Below, one piece after another: positions 27,830 through 37,518 of a DNA stretch of 64,000 bases. The DNA comes from Whitmania pigra (Eukaryota > Annelida > Clitellata > Hirudinida > Haemopidae). The DNA lies in contig JAJTWR010000479.1 of the NCBI GenBank assembly GCA_021613335.1, positions 248,001 to 312,000 of the forward strand, in the 5' to 3' direction. A program made the translations under genes and the position numbers. Each line of letters starts with the position of its first letter. Position 1 is the stretch's first letter. The notes under the pieces are model-generated. The model saw nothing but the letters and a program-made list of their open reading frames with translations, was not told the origin of the DNA and made no database searches.

Positions 27830-30800
27830 ATGAATAAAAAATGTTGTAAAAAAGTTAAGCGAAGAACCCATTGGTCTACATTGTTAGTTTGCACAATTTT
27901 ATGGATGCCTTTTGGCTATGCATCGGCAGGCGGTTTTCAAACCAAAACCGAAAAAATAAACAGTTATCTAAAAAAATTAGAACAAACTTACCAGGTTAAC
28001 TTTGTGTACGATGCTACTGAAATTAGTAAATCTATGGAGCTAAATGTGCCTGCCGAAGAGGTAAAAACCATTCGAGAATCTTTGGAGCCGCTGAAAGAAA
28101 AAAGCATCAGTTACAAACAAGTAGGAAATCAGGTTGTTTTAAAACACGAATTGAAGCCTGCTCAAGCTAAGTCGCCGCAACAGCGGGATATTGTTGTAGG
28201 CGGAATCGTAAAGGACAAAAAAACAAAAAACCCAATATCTGGAGTAAGCGTTTCTGCAAAAGGAACCTCCAATATGGTTGCTACAAACGACAAAGGAGAA
28301 TATCAAATAACGGTTAAAGAAAACGCAGTATTGGTATTTCGTTTTATTGGATATAAAACAGAAGAAATTGTTGTTGCCAACAAGACGAGAATCGACGTAT
28401 TCTTAGAGGAGGCAACAAGCGCTTTAGAGGAAGTTAATATTGTTTCTACGGGTTATCAAAATTTAAATAAAAGGTTATTTACCGGGGCTGCGACTACCAT
28501 AAAAGCAAGCGATGTTAAACAAGACGGTATTGTGGATGTTAGCCGTATGCTGGAAGGCAAAGTAGCGGGAGTATCGGTACAAAACGTATCCGGAACTTTT
28601 GGCGCGGCGCCAAAAATTCGTATTCGCGGGGCTACCTCTATCTCCGGGGAAAATAAACCGCTTTGGGTGGTGGATGGTATTGTTTTAGAGGATGTGGTTA
28701 ATATTTCTAACGACCAATTATCAAGCGGAGACGCATTAACGTTAATTGGCTCTTCGGTAGCGGGCATCAATGCCGATGATATTGAAAATTTTGATGTTCT
28801 TAAAGACGCTTCGGCAACAGCGCTTTATGGGGCCAGGGCAATGAACGGGGTGGTGGTAATTACCACCAAAAAAGGTAAAATCGGAAAAACCATGATTAAT
28901 TATAGCGGTAATTCCTCAACCTATTTAAAACATTCTTATGATAATTACAATATCATGAACTCGGCAGACCAAATGTCGTTATATGCTGAAATTTATAGAA
29001 AAGGAGGCTTAGGAACCGGTATTGTGAATAAAATGAATGGGGGTGTTTTTGTCAAAATGTATCAAGAGAATAATAAATTTGATGAGAAAACCGGAAAGTT
29101 TAACGTAGCGAATACGCCTGAAGGAAGAAGTTCTTTCTTAAAAAAATACGCTTTGGCAAATACCGATTGGTTTGAGGTATTGTTTCGAAATTCTTTTGTA
29201 CAAGAACATTCATTAAGTATTTCTTTGGGCAATGAAAAAAATACTCATTATGTTTCATTAGGATATTATCAAGACAACGGGTGGACGATTGCCGATAACG
29301 TTAAACGCTATACCATGAATATGCGTAACGAATATACTATTTCTCCCAAAGTTAAGATAGGGGTAATCACAACCGGGGTTTACAGGCAACAACGAGCTCC
29401 TGGAACTTTGGGTAGATCTAGTAACGTCGTTGAAGGAGTATATACGCGCGATTTTGATATTAACCCTTTTTCTTACGCGCTAAAAACCAGCAGAACTTTA
29501 CGTCCATATGATGATAATGGTAATTTAGAATATTTCCCCAGAAATTATGCGCCATTTAATATCATCCAGGAAACCAATACCAATTGGATTGATTTAGATA
29601 TGTTGGATAGTAAGTTGCAAGGGGAGTTTGGTTATAAATTCCTGCCTAATTTCGAGTTTCAAACCGTTGGGGCCATGCGTTATGTCAAAACCTCTCGGGA
29701 GCACAAAATAACCGAATATTCTAATATGGCCTCAGCCTATCGTTATGGCCCCACTTCTACCATTAAAAACGCCAATATTTTCTTTTACGATAATCCCGAT
29801 TATCCGGAAATAATCGACAAAGAGAGCGTGTTACCTCAAGGAGGATTTTATAACAGAAGCGATGATAATCTGTTAAACTTTAACATAAGAAATCTAATTA
29901 GTTGGAAAAAAGAGTTCAATCAAAAGCATGATTTAAGCGCTTTTATCGGTCAAGAAATTAAGTTTACTAACCGTCAAAGCAGTTTCTCTAACGGTTATGG
30001 TTACCAGTATGATAGAGGCGGGAGACCATTTACCGATTATCGCATCATTAAAATGAACCTGGAAGGTAATTACGACTATTATGGCATGGATCGGTTTTTT
30101 GACAGATATGCCGCATTTTTTGCTAACCTCAGTTATTCATACGACAGTAAGTATATATTTAACGGCACATTTAGATACGATGGCAGTAACCGTTTGGGAG
30201 AAACAGCTGCTGCAAGATGGTTGCCAACCTGGACTTTAAGTTTGGCTTGGAATGCAAAAGATGAAGATTTTATTAAAAAAATTGAAGAAATCAGTTATTT
30301 AAAAGTAAGAGCGGGCTATGGGTTAACCGCAAGTATGGGCAGCGCAACCAACGCTGCAATTGTATTAAGAAATGGCGCTTCCTTTAGGCCGAACCTATCA
30401 GAGGTTGAACCTCGCATTGTGTTGGATGCTTTGGAAAACGCAGAACTGACTTGGGAGAAACAATATGAAACTAACTTGGGATTTGAACTGGGATTATTTA
30501 ACCAGCTTAATCTAACGGTAGACTATTACAAACGCAAGGGATTTGATCTAATTGGGGCAATAAGAACTTCCGGTATTGGAGGCGAAGCTACAAAACTGGC
30601 TAACTATGCCGACATGAAGTCGCATGGTATAGAAGTTTCGCTTGGCGGTACGCCGCTAAAAAAAGCTGATTTTTCTTGGAATTCTAATTTTACCTTTGCC
30701 TACAATACCAACAAAATTACCAATTACAAAGCGCTGCCTCGTATCTATGACCTGATAATCCCCGAAGGCGGAGCTAAAAAAGACGGGGCTTTTAGGGGTT

Positions 30801-31447
30801 TGTACTCAATTAATTTTCAAAAGTTGAATAGATTAGGAATTCCTCAATTTATTAACGAGAAAGGAAAGTCAAGTGATAATGTCTATTTGCAAAGTCTTAA
30901 AACGGATTATTTAATATACGAAGGGCCGGTTGATCCTCCATACACGGGCGGTTGGAGTAATACTTTTAATTATAAAAAATTTTCGTTTAATTTTTTTGTA
31001 TCGTATCAGTCCGGTAATAAAATTAGGTTGGATAATGTTTTTTATACCAATTATGATGATACGCAAGCCATGCCCAAAGAATTTTTGGATAGATGGACGT
31101 TGCCGGGCGATGAAAATTTAACCAATGTTCCGTCTATTGCTGATTATTTGCTAAAAAGAGATTTGGGAGGCGTTTACCCTTATACGGCCTATAACTATTC
31201 TAGCGACAGGGTGGCTAATGGAAGTTTTGTTCGTTTAAAATCGGCCTCGCTGTCTTATGCTTTTGATAAGAAAGTTGTTCAAAAAATAGGCTTAAACTCG
31301 CTATCTTTTAAATTGCAGGCTAACAACATCTGGTTAATTTATGCTGATAAAAAATTAAAAGGACAAGATCCCGAATTTTTTGGATCTGGCGGGGTGGCTT
31401 TACCCATTCCCAGACAAATAACCTTGTCATTAAAAGTTGCTATTTAA
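27830..31447 (+). CDS. SusC/RagA-family TonB-dependent receptor with STN domain
   Basis: A 1205-residue outer-membrane protein. In order there is a signal segment (about 15-40), a secretin/TonB short N-terminal (STN) domain (about 45-100, NSYLKKLEQTYQVNFVYDAT), a carboxypeptidase-regulatory-like domain (about 120-205, VGGIVKDKKTKNPISGVSV), a plug (about 215-350, PLWVVDGIVLEDV and ATALYGARAMNGVVVITTKK) and a 22-strand barrel to the C-terminus. The STN domain is the part that contacts FecR, so the receptor both imports its ligand with SusD and signals. The substrate is unknown. Partner genes (metallohydrolase, DUF4302) do not include a glycosidase. Confidence 0.93.
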   Translation: MNKKCCKKVKRRTHWSTLLVCTILWMPFGYASAGGFQTKTEKINSYLKKLEQTYQVNFVYDATEISKSMELNVPAEEVKTIRESLEPLKEKSISYKQVGNQVVLKHELKPAQAKSPQQRDIVVGGIVKDKKTKNPISGVSVSAKGTSNMVATNDKGEYQITVKENAVLVFRFIGYKTEEIVVANKTRIDVFLEEATSALEEVNIVSTGYQNLNKRLFTGAATTIKASDVKQDGIVDVSRMLEGKVAGVSVQNVSGTFGAAPKIRIRGATSISGENKPLWVVDGIVLEDVVNISNDQLSSGDALTLIGSSVAGINADDIENFDVLKDASATALYGARAMNGVVVITTKKGKIGKTMINYSGNSSTYLKHSYDNYNIMNSADQMSLYAEIYRKGGLGTGIVNKMNGGVFVKMYQENNKFDEKTGKFNVANTPEGRSSFLKKYALANTDWFEVLFRNSFVQEHSLSISLGNEKNTHYVSLGYYQDNGWTIADNVKRYTMNMRNEYTISPKVKIGVITTGVYRQQRAPGTLGRSSNVVEGVYTRDFDINPFSYALKTSRTLRPYDDNGNLEYFPRNYAPFNIIQETNTNWIDLDMLDSKLQGEFGYKFLPNFEFQTVGAMRYVKTSREHKITEYSNMASAYRYGPTSTIKNANIFFYDNPDYPEIIDKESVLPQGGFYNRSDDNLLNFNIRNLISWKKEFNQKHDLSAFIGQEIKFTNRQSSFSNGYGYQYDRGGRPFTDYRIIKMNLEGNYDYYGMDRFFDRYAAFFANLSYSYDSKYIFNGTFRYDGSNRLGETAAARWLPTWTLSLAWNAKDEDFIKKIEEISYLKVRAGYGLTASMGSATNAAIVLRNGASFRPNLSEVEPRIVLDALENAELTWEKQYETNLGFELGLFNQLNLTVDYYKRKGFDLIGAIRTSGIGGEATKLANYADMKSHGIEVSLGGTPLKKADFSWNSNFTFAYNTNKITNYKALPRIYDLIIPEGGAKKDGAFRGLYSINFQKLNRLGIPQFINEKGKSSDNVYLQSLKTDYLIYEGPVDPPYTGGWSNTFNYKKFSFNFFVSYQSGNKIRLDNVFYTNYDDTQAMPKEFLDRWTLPGDENLTNVPSIADYLLKRDLGGVYPYTAYNYSSDRVANGSFVRLKSASLSYAFDKKVVQKIGLNSLSFKLQANNIWLIYADKKLKGQDPEFFGSGGVALPIPRQITLSLKVAI

Positions 31448-31458
31448 GAAGAAAGATT

Positions 31459-32913
31459 ATGAAAAGATATTTAATATATACAATTGTTTTTTACGCTATG
31501 TTGGGTAGCGGTTGCAAAAAGTATTTAGGAGTTCCGCCCGACCAACGCACCAAACTCAATACCCCGGAAAAGGTTTCTGAACTTTTGGTTACGGCTTATC
31601 CGTATGGCAATTATGTAACCTTGGCAGAGGCTATGTCTGATAACGTGTCATTTGTAAGCATAATCGGAAATGACATAGCAGAAAACAGAGACGCCTACTT
31701 TTGGAAAGATGTGCAGGGGACAGCGCAAGATACCCCTCCATATTATTGGAATGCTTGCTATGAAGCCATTGCAGCGGCCAATCAGGCTTTGGCGGCTATT
31801 GCCGAGGCTCCGGACCCTCAGAATTATACTCATCAAAAAGGGGAAGCTTTGGTAGCGCGCGCTTACGCGCAATTTATGTTGGTTACTTTTTATGCCAAGT
31901 GTTATGATCCGGCAACGGCGGCAACCGATATGGGAATCCCCTACGTGCTAGAACCTGAAAATATTGTGATTAAGCAGTATGATAGAAAAACGGTGGCCTA
32001 TGCGTATGAACAAATTGAAAAAGATTTGTTGGAAGGGATTCCTTTAATTCAAGACCAGAAATACCGCGTACCGGCATATCACTTTACTAAGAAAGCCGCT
32101 TATGCTTTTGCAACGCGCTATTATTTGTTTAAAAGAGATTATGACAAGGTAATTACCTATGCAAATTTGGCTTTCCCTGCCAATAACTTTGCTAAAAATA
32201 TGCGTCCTTGGCTTTCTTATGGCTCTCTGGCAGGGGGGAGTACAGAAATTGAAATGAAAATGTCCGCCGCAGACAACCCGGGCAATATTCTTTTAGCCGA
32301 AACTACTTCCTGGTTAGCTAGGTATTATGTTAATAATATCTATTCTATGAGTCAGAACAGGTTGAAAGCAATTATATCGCCATTAGGCGTTTTTTTAAGT
32401 GCGTATGAAAGATATTCAAAAAGAAGTACTTTTCATTTTATTCCGAAACATTACCTGCATTTTCGCAGATCATCTATTAATGCAAACACCGGTCGGGATT
32501 ATGTTATGCAAACGTTATTTTGTACCGAAGAGGTATTACTAAACCGAGCCGAAGCCAAAATTATGAAAGGCGATTATACCAATGCATTGGCTGATATGAA
32601 TACCCTGATTAGCCAAAGAGTTTTTGGTTACTCTCCATCAATACACAATTTTACAGACGCCAAGATTATAAACTTTTACGCGTCTAAAACTGCCGAAAAG
32701 CAACAGGCTTATATTTATGCCTTACTGGATTTAAAACGCGCGGAGTTTGTAGAAGAAGGCATGCGCTGGATGGATATTTTAAGACATAAAATGCCTGTTG
32801 AACATCTTGATAAAGATGGAAAAATCGTGAAACTGGCTGCCGACGACCTAAGAAAAGTATGGCAGCTACCAACAGAGGTAGCCTTATCGGGCGTTCCTCA
32901 GAATCCGCGTTAA
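31459..32913 (+). CDS. SusD/RagB-family substrate-binding lipoprotein
   Basis: A 484-residue lipoprotein (GSGCKKYLGVPPDQR, lipobox Cys at about residue 19). The N-terminal SusD-like domain has TPR-type helices (WNACYEAIAAANQALAAIAE, HQKGEALVARAYAQFMLVTF). The C-terminal part holds CTEEVLLNRAEAKIMKGDYT and DLKRAEFVEEGMRWMDILRH, family hallmarks. It forms the lid of the SusC channel on the cell surface. It starts 11 bp after susC and precedes the metallohydrolase by 21 bp. Confidence 0.92.
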   Translation: MKRYLIYTIVFYAMLGSGCKKYLGVPPDQRTKLNTPEKVSELLVTAYPYGNYVTLAEAMSDNVSFVSIIGNDIAENRDAYFWKDVQGTAQDTPPYYWNACYEAIAAANQALAAIAEAPDPQNYTHQKGEALVARAYAQFMLVTFYAKCYDPATAATDMGIPYVLEPENIVIKQYDRKTVAYAYEQIEKDLLEGIPLIQDQKYRVPAYHFTKKAAYAFATRYYLFKRDYDKVITYANLAFPANNFAKNMRPWLSYGSLAGGSTEIEMKMSAADNPGNILLAETTSWLARYYVNNIYSMSQNRLKAIISPLGVFLSAYERYSKRSTFHFIPKHYLHFRRSSINANTGRDYVMQTLFCTEEVLLNRAEAKIMKGDYTNALADMNTLISQRVFGYSPSIHNFTDAKIINFYASKTAEKQQAYIYALLDLKRAEFVEEGMRWMDILRHKMPVEHLDKDGKIVKLAADDLRKVWQLPTEVALSGVPQNPR

Positions 32914-32934
32914 ATTTTTTAACCATAATTAAAA

Positions 32935-34241
32935 ATGAAAAGATATTTAATAATCATGTTAATCGGTTTGCTCTTTTGCGCTACCGGATGTAAAAAAGTT
33001 GAAAAACTGAATACCGATATCGTTGGCTTAGAAGGAGATATTTGGGAGCAAAAGGCATTAGATAAATGGATACTGACTAATTTTACAGAACCGTATAATA
33101 TTTCGGTAAAATACCGTTGGGATGGTTCTGAATACGATGTTAGTAAAACCTTGACGCCTCCAAAATTGGAAAAAGTACAGCCGCTGCTGGAAGCGGTTCG
33201 CGGTTGTTGGATAGAGCCTTATACAGCAGAGGTTGGCCAGAATTTTATTAAGCGATTTGCCCCAAACAATATGTTTTGGTAGGTAGCGCGCAGTATAATG
33301 GCAATACGGTTACCCTTGGAGAGGCTGAAGGAGGTATAAAAGTTACCTTGTTTAATGTTAATAATTTTAGTAAAGCAAATCGTGGGGTGGCCAAACGGGT
33401 ATTAAAAACAATACATCATGAATTTACCCATATTTTACATCAAACCATTATGTTTCAAAAAGAATTCCCGCTGATAACCAAAGGATACACGGGAGATTGG
33501 AATAATCAAACTGAATATGCCGATAAAGGCTTTATTTCGCAGTATGCGCAAGCCGCTCCTGAAGAAGATTTTGCAGAAATGACTTCAATAATGTTAACAG
33601 AAGGTAAAACAGCTTACGAAGCGATGTTAATAAATAACTACCCCCAAACGGCCGTTGCGGCAATTAGAGCTAAAGAACAACTTGTGGCAACTTACTTTAA
33701 ACAGACTTGGGGCATTGATTTTTATCGGTTACAAAACCGTGTACAAATAGCAATAAATGCTATGGAGCCAAACAATCCGGTTGATTTTTTAGGGTTTGGA
33801 AAATCTTTTACCTCGTTAAACGAAATTTCTCCGGATAATCTTCCCGACTTATCGTCTGATTTCATAAGAGTTTACAATACGGCTAAAGCCGGGTTAGCCG
33901 AGCTAGGTGATGGCTACGTTTTAGATAATATTGCCATTTCCTATCCTGCTGCAAATCAATTAGCGCTTAAAGTAAATTTCCATGATAAAGCCGAAAAAAA
34001 ATATACCGCAACATTTACTTATAAATTAACAAAAAATGCCGATGGAAGCATAAAACTAGACCCGGTCAGTACAGATGATCCCAATAAAATTGCGTCTAAC
34101 ATAAACAGCTTAACGAATTACTTAACGCAAAACGCTTTTGTTTATAAGATGTATTATAGTAGCGACTTAATGAACGAGTATATGGGTTTGGCTAAAGCAT
34201 CAGACCCAAATTCTTTCTTTTATGGCGTTGCAGGTAACTAA
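32935..34241 (+). pseudogene. zinc-metallohydrolase lipoprotein split by a frameshift
   Basis: Two frames make one protein. The first (32935-33282) has a lipobox (LFCATGC) and ends prematurely after FAPNNMFW. The second, from about 33264 in another frame, continues with YVLVGSAQYNGNTVTLG, then TIHHEFTHILHQ, containing the HExxH zinc site, and runs to 34241. Together they match the 'substrate import-associated zinc metallohydrolase lipoprotein' family that accompanies SusCD pairs. One missing base in the run ccccaaa (33260-33266), inside a Pro codon, explains the break. It could be a true mutation or a sequencing error; everything else is intact. A cell-surface peptidase linked to the SusCD substrate is inferred. 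Confidence 0.8.
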
Positions 34242-34253
34242 ATTTTAAATATT

Positions 34254-35597
34254 ATGAAAAAAGTCATATATTCAAGTATTGTAGTTGCAGCAACTTTTAT
34301 AGTTGGCTGTAAGAAAAATAATAATCTGGTATTGCGCAATCCGGATGAACGACTGGCTGCCGCTTTGGATGCAAATAAAACTTTATTGCTTTCTGCCGCA
34401 AACGGTTGGAAAGCTACCATCTATCCTAAAAAGGGGAAAGGTTTTTCATACTATTTTCAGTTTACAGCAGACGGTAAGGTAAAAATGTTGTCTGATTTCA
34501 ATACAACATCAGCAACTGAATTATCTGAGAGTACTTATAGATTAAAAGCTCTGCAAAGGCCTACTCTTATTTTTGATTCCTACAATTATATTCATCTTCC
34601 TTCAGATCCTGACCCGTCAATTAGCGGCGCTTCTACGGCAGGCAATGGTCTAAGCTCTGATTTCGAATTTGCATTAACTACCCAGAAAGGCGATACGCTT
34701 AACATGGAAGGTATTTTTAATAATAACAGGATGACTATGATAAAATTATCCGCGGCAGAGGAGCAAGTTATTTTAGCCGAAGGGTTTAAAACCATGACAA
34801 ATAACAATGCGGCATACGTTGCTGCAAACAAAACCCCATATATTACCTTTGATGACGGCAAAAAGGCAAGCATAGCTTTTAATACTCTGCAAAAAGCGAT
34901 TACCATAACTTATGTAACCAGTAATAATACAATGGTGAATCAAGAATTAAAGTATGCTGTTGGAACTGACCGATTGTATCTAAGTGATTTTTATAAGTAT
35001 GGAACAGATTCTTTTAAGGAATTGTTATATGATGCGACAGCAAAAACTTATTATGTAATGCTAGGCGCTAAAAAAGTTAATATAGAAAATTCACCAATTC
35101 CTATTATTCCATTATCGTTTCAATTTGGTTTCTCGCCATCTTATACCTACGATAAGATTATTATCTCTTCAACGGACTTGCCATTAGGCGTAACCTCACG
35201 ATTTACAGCTGTTTATAAACAAATGACAGATTTGTTTGCAAAAACGGGACGTGCGGTAATAAGTACTACATTTTTGGTGTTAGACAATAGTAAGTTTGTT
35301 ATTGGTATTAGCTATATATCTGGGAAAAACGCAATTCAGGCTATTGCTACTTATGGTTATACGCGTAATGGAGAGATAATTACTTTAGACAATAATCCAA
35401 TACCTATGGTTAGCGCTATTACTGGTAAAAGCAACTGGATAACTAGAATAGATGAAATTAAACCTTTGGCCGATTATATGTTAACAGGTCCATTTAGAAT
35501 TGCTTGGGTAACTGGTAGCGACCCAAAAGCGGGATTAATTGGCGGCCTTTATCGCACGGCAGATGCCGGCTCGTTTATATATGGAAATGTGGATTAA
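34254..35597 (+). CDS. DUF4302-family lipoprotein
   Basis: A 447-residue lipoprotein (AATFIVGCKKNNN). Blocks typical of DUF4302 are ERLAAALDANKTLLLSAANG and GWKATIYPKKGKGFSYYFQF near the start and SSDFEFALTTQKGDTLNMEG around residue 140. The family occurs as the last member of SusCD/metallohydrolase operons in Bacteroidota. Its biochemical role is not known; a surface-exposed accessory binding protein is the likely role. It starts 12 bp after the metallohydrolase and is followed by a strong terminator. Confidence 0.82.
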   Translation: MKKVIYSSIVVAATFIVGCKKNNNLVLRNPDERLAAALDANKTLLLSAANGWKATIYPKKGKGFSYYFQFTADGKVKMLSDFNTTSATELSESTYRLKALQRPTLIFDSYNYIHLPSDPDPSISGASTAGNGLSSDFEFALTTQKGDTLNMEGIFNNNRMTMIKLSAAEEQVILAEGFKTMTNNNAAYVAANKTPYITFDDGKKASIAFNTLQKAITITYVTSNNTMVNQELKYAVGTDRLYLSDFYKYGTDSFKELLYDATAKTYYVMLGAKKVNIENSPIPIIPLSFQFGFSPSYTYDKIIISSTDLPLGVTSRFTAVYKQMTDLFAKTGRAVISTTFLVLDNSKFVIGISYISGKNAIQAIATYGYTRNGEIITLDNNPIPMVSAITGKSNWITRIDEIKPLADYMLTGPFRIAWVTGSDPKAGLIGGLYRTADAGSFIYGNVD

Positions 35598-35620
35598 AAG
35601 CTTTTATTAATAAAACAACA

Positions 35621-35650
35621 AGAGCTCCGGCGTCGCCGGAGCTCTTTTCT
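35621..35650 (+). terminator. intrinsic terminator of the fecR-susCD operon
   Basis: Perfect 11-bp stem (agagctccggc / gccggagctct) with a 3-nt loop and a following T-rich tract, 24 bp after the DUF4302 stop. Among the clearest terminators in the window. Confidence 0.85.
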
Positions 35651-35696
35651 TAAATTTTTTATTATCATATCTTCTAAAAAAGCTATCTTTAGCCTG

Positions 35697-35915
35697 ATGA
35701 AAAAAGCGCTGGTTATTGGTTTTTTGGGTTTGGCTTGTTTTGCAAGTATGGCTAAGGCTCAATGTGCTATGTGTACCGCCAATGCAGAACAGGGCGTTAA
35801 AAATGGCAACACACAAACCATAGGGCAAAATAGGGGAGTTTTATATTTACTGGCGTTTCCATTTATGTTGGCAGCAGGCGCCGGGTTGGTTTGGTATAAA
35901 GGCTATCGTAAATAA
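35697..35915 (+). CDS. small CxxC membrane protein
   Basis: A 72-residue protein with a signal peptide (MKKALVIGFLGLACFASMAKA), a CAMC motif immediately after the cleavage site and a C-terminal helix (about 49-65, LLAFPFMLAAGAGLVWYKG). Base use matches its neighbours and the gene sits alone between a terminator and DUF2461, so it looks real. I recall similar small CxxC proteins in other Bacteroidota but no assigned function. A redox or metal-binding role is conceivable from the cysteines only. Confidence 0.6.
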   Translation: MKKALVIGFLGLACFASMAKAQCAMCTANAEQGVKNGNTQTIGQNRGVLYLLAFPFMLAAGAGLVWYKGYRK

Positions 35916-35960
35916 TTTTTTTACTTTATTTGTTTTTTGGGTTTCGGTTTATCTTATTTT

Positions 35961-36623
35961 ATGATTAAAAAACAAACGCTTTCTTTTTTAAAAAATGTAG
36001 CCAAAAACAATAACCGCGAGTGGTTTGCAGCGCACAAGCGTTTTTATGAAGAAGCCAGAGCCAATGTATTGGAAATGGTAGCGCAGCTTATTAAAGAGCT
36101 TAACAAAATAGATCCGCTTATTTTGCCGGAAACTGATCCTAAAAAAGCGGTAATGAGAATATACAGAGACATTCGGTTTAGCAAAAATAAAGATCCTTAT
36201 AAAAAGAATTTCGGCATTTGGTTTTCGGCAAAAAATGGAAATGTTAACCAGCCGGGCTATTACGTTCATATACAACCGGGGGCTGGTTTTGCAGGGGGCG
36301 GTTATTGGATGCCAACAGCCGCTCATTTAAAAAAAATTCGTCAGGAAATAGATTATAATACGGGCGATTTTTTGGCCGTTGTGGAAGATAAAAAATTTGC
36401 ACAAAATTTTAAATTAAATTTTGATAATGCTTTAAAAACAGTTCCTAAAGGCTACCGGGTCGCAAATCCCAATATCAGGTATTTGAAACTGAATAGTTTT
36501 GAAGTGAGCCAAAAAATAGAAGACCAAGAATGGCTACAAGCCAATATAGTGGATAAGTTGATAAATACTTTTCGGTTGATTTATCCATTAGTCGCATTTT
36601 TGAGAAACGCTATACACGATTAA
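35961..36623 (+). CDS. DUF2461 family protein
   Basis: A 220-residue protein. The ATG at 35961 is preferred over a TTG at 35937. Hallmarks of DUF2461 (TIGR02453) are FLKNVAKNNNREWFAAHKR at the start, MRIYRDIRFSKNKDPYKKNF in the middle, GYYVHIQPGAGFAGGGYWMP and the C-terminal LVAFLRNAI. It is a cytoplasmic single-domain protein of unknown activity, widespread in Bacteroidota. The OmpA-like gene follows 16 bp downstream. Confidence 0.85.
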   Translation: MIKKQTLSFLKNVAKNNNREWFAAHKRFYEEARANVLEMVAQLIKELNKIDPLILPETDPKKAVMRIYRDIRFSKNKDPYKKNFGIWFSAKNGNVNQPGYYVHIQPGAGFAGGGYWMPTAAHLKKIRQEIDYNTGDFLAVVEDKKFAQNFKLNFDNALKTVPKGYRVANPNIRYLKLNSFEVSQKIEDQEWLQANIVDKLINTFRLIYPLVAFLRNAIHD

Positions 36624-36639
36624 AATATAAACGATTAAA

Positions 36640-37482
36640 ATGAGATACTCTTTATTAGCTGTTGCAGGTTTATTAACAGTTAGTTTTTTTAGTTCCTGCG
36701 TAATACTTTCTCCTCAAAAGTATAAATCTTTAATTGCCGAAAAAGATTCGTTGGGCAAGGGTTTAACAAGCTCGCTGTTGAAAGCAAATGAGTTGGAAAA
36801 AACAATTAACGGGCTAAAAAAAGATACCGCACAATTAAACAGCCGATTGGCTGAGTTAAAATCTCAATATGCAGACATGCAGGAGCGGTATGCCAAGTTG
36901 AGCACGAATAGTTCTTATGCAATTAATAAACTTTCTGATGATTTAAAAAAAAGGGAAGAGCGTTTAAAAGAAGTGGAGGATGTTTTACATAAACGAGACG
37001 AAGCCAACAATCAGCTAAAAGCCAAATTACAAGAGGCTTTGTTGGGTTTTACAAAAAGCGGTTTAACCGTTGAGATGAGAAACGGGAAAGTTTATGTTTC
37101 GTTAACCGATAAGTTGTTGTTCCCCTCAGGAAGTATTGTTATTAACGAGAGGGGTAAACAAGCGCTCACGCAGTTAGCCAACGTGTTAAAGCAACAACCT
37201 GAAATTAATATTGCGGTAGAAGGTCATACGGATTTGCAAAAAATTACTAATTTAGGATTGATAAAAGATAATTGGGATTTGAGCGTGCTACGCGCCACTT
37301 CTGTTGTTCGTTTTCTGGCTGATGAACAGGGGGTTGAAGGGGTGAGAATGACTGCGACGGGTAAAGGCGAATTTCAGCCTATCGAGTCTAATACCACCGC
37401 TGAGGGTCGCAGTAAAAACCGGAGGATTGAAATTGTGCTTTCGCCGAAACTGGACGAACTTTACGATTTGATTAAAAGATAG
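36640..37482 (+). CDS. OmpA-family peptidoglycan-binding lipoprotein
   Basis: A 280-residue protein with a lipobox (VSFFSSCVILS), a long coiled coil (about 30-130, heptad-like runs such as LKKREERLKEVEDVLHKRDE) and a C-terminal OmpA/MotB domain (about 160-275). In the latter, INIAVEGHTDLQK and NWDLSVLRATSVVRFL are the motifs around the diaminopimelate-binding Asp and Arg residues, and RSKNRRIEI closes it. It likely tethers the outer membrane to the cell wall. Confidence 0.88.
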   Translation: MRYSLLAVAGLLTVSFFSSCVILSPQKYKSLIAEKDSLGKGLTSSLLKANELEKTINGLKKDTAQLNSRLAELKSQYADMQERYAKLSTNSSYAINKLSDDLKKREERLKEVEDVLHKRDEANNQLKAKLQEALLGFTKSGLTVEMRNGKVYVSLTDKLLFPSGSIVINERGKQALTQLANVLKQQPEINIAVEGHTDLQKITNLGLIKDNWDLSVLRATSVVRFLADEQGVEGVRMTATGKGEFQPIESNTTAEGRSKNRRIEIVLSPKLDELYDLIKR

Positions 37483-37518
37483 AAATAGAAAAAAGTTCTT
37501 TTTATATGGGCTGTAATG

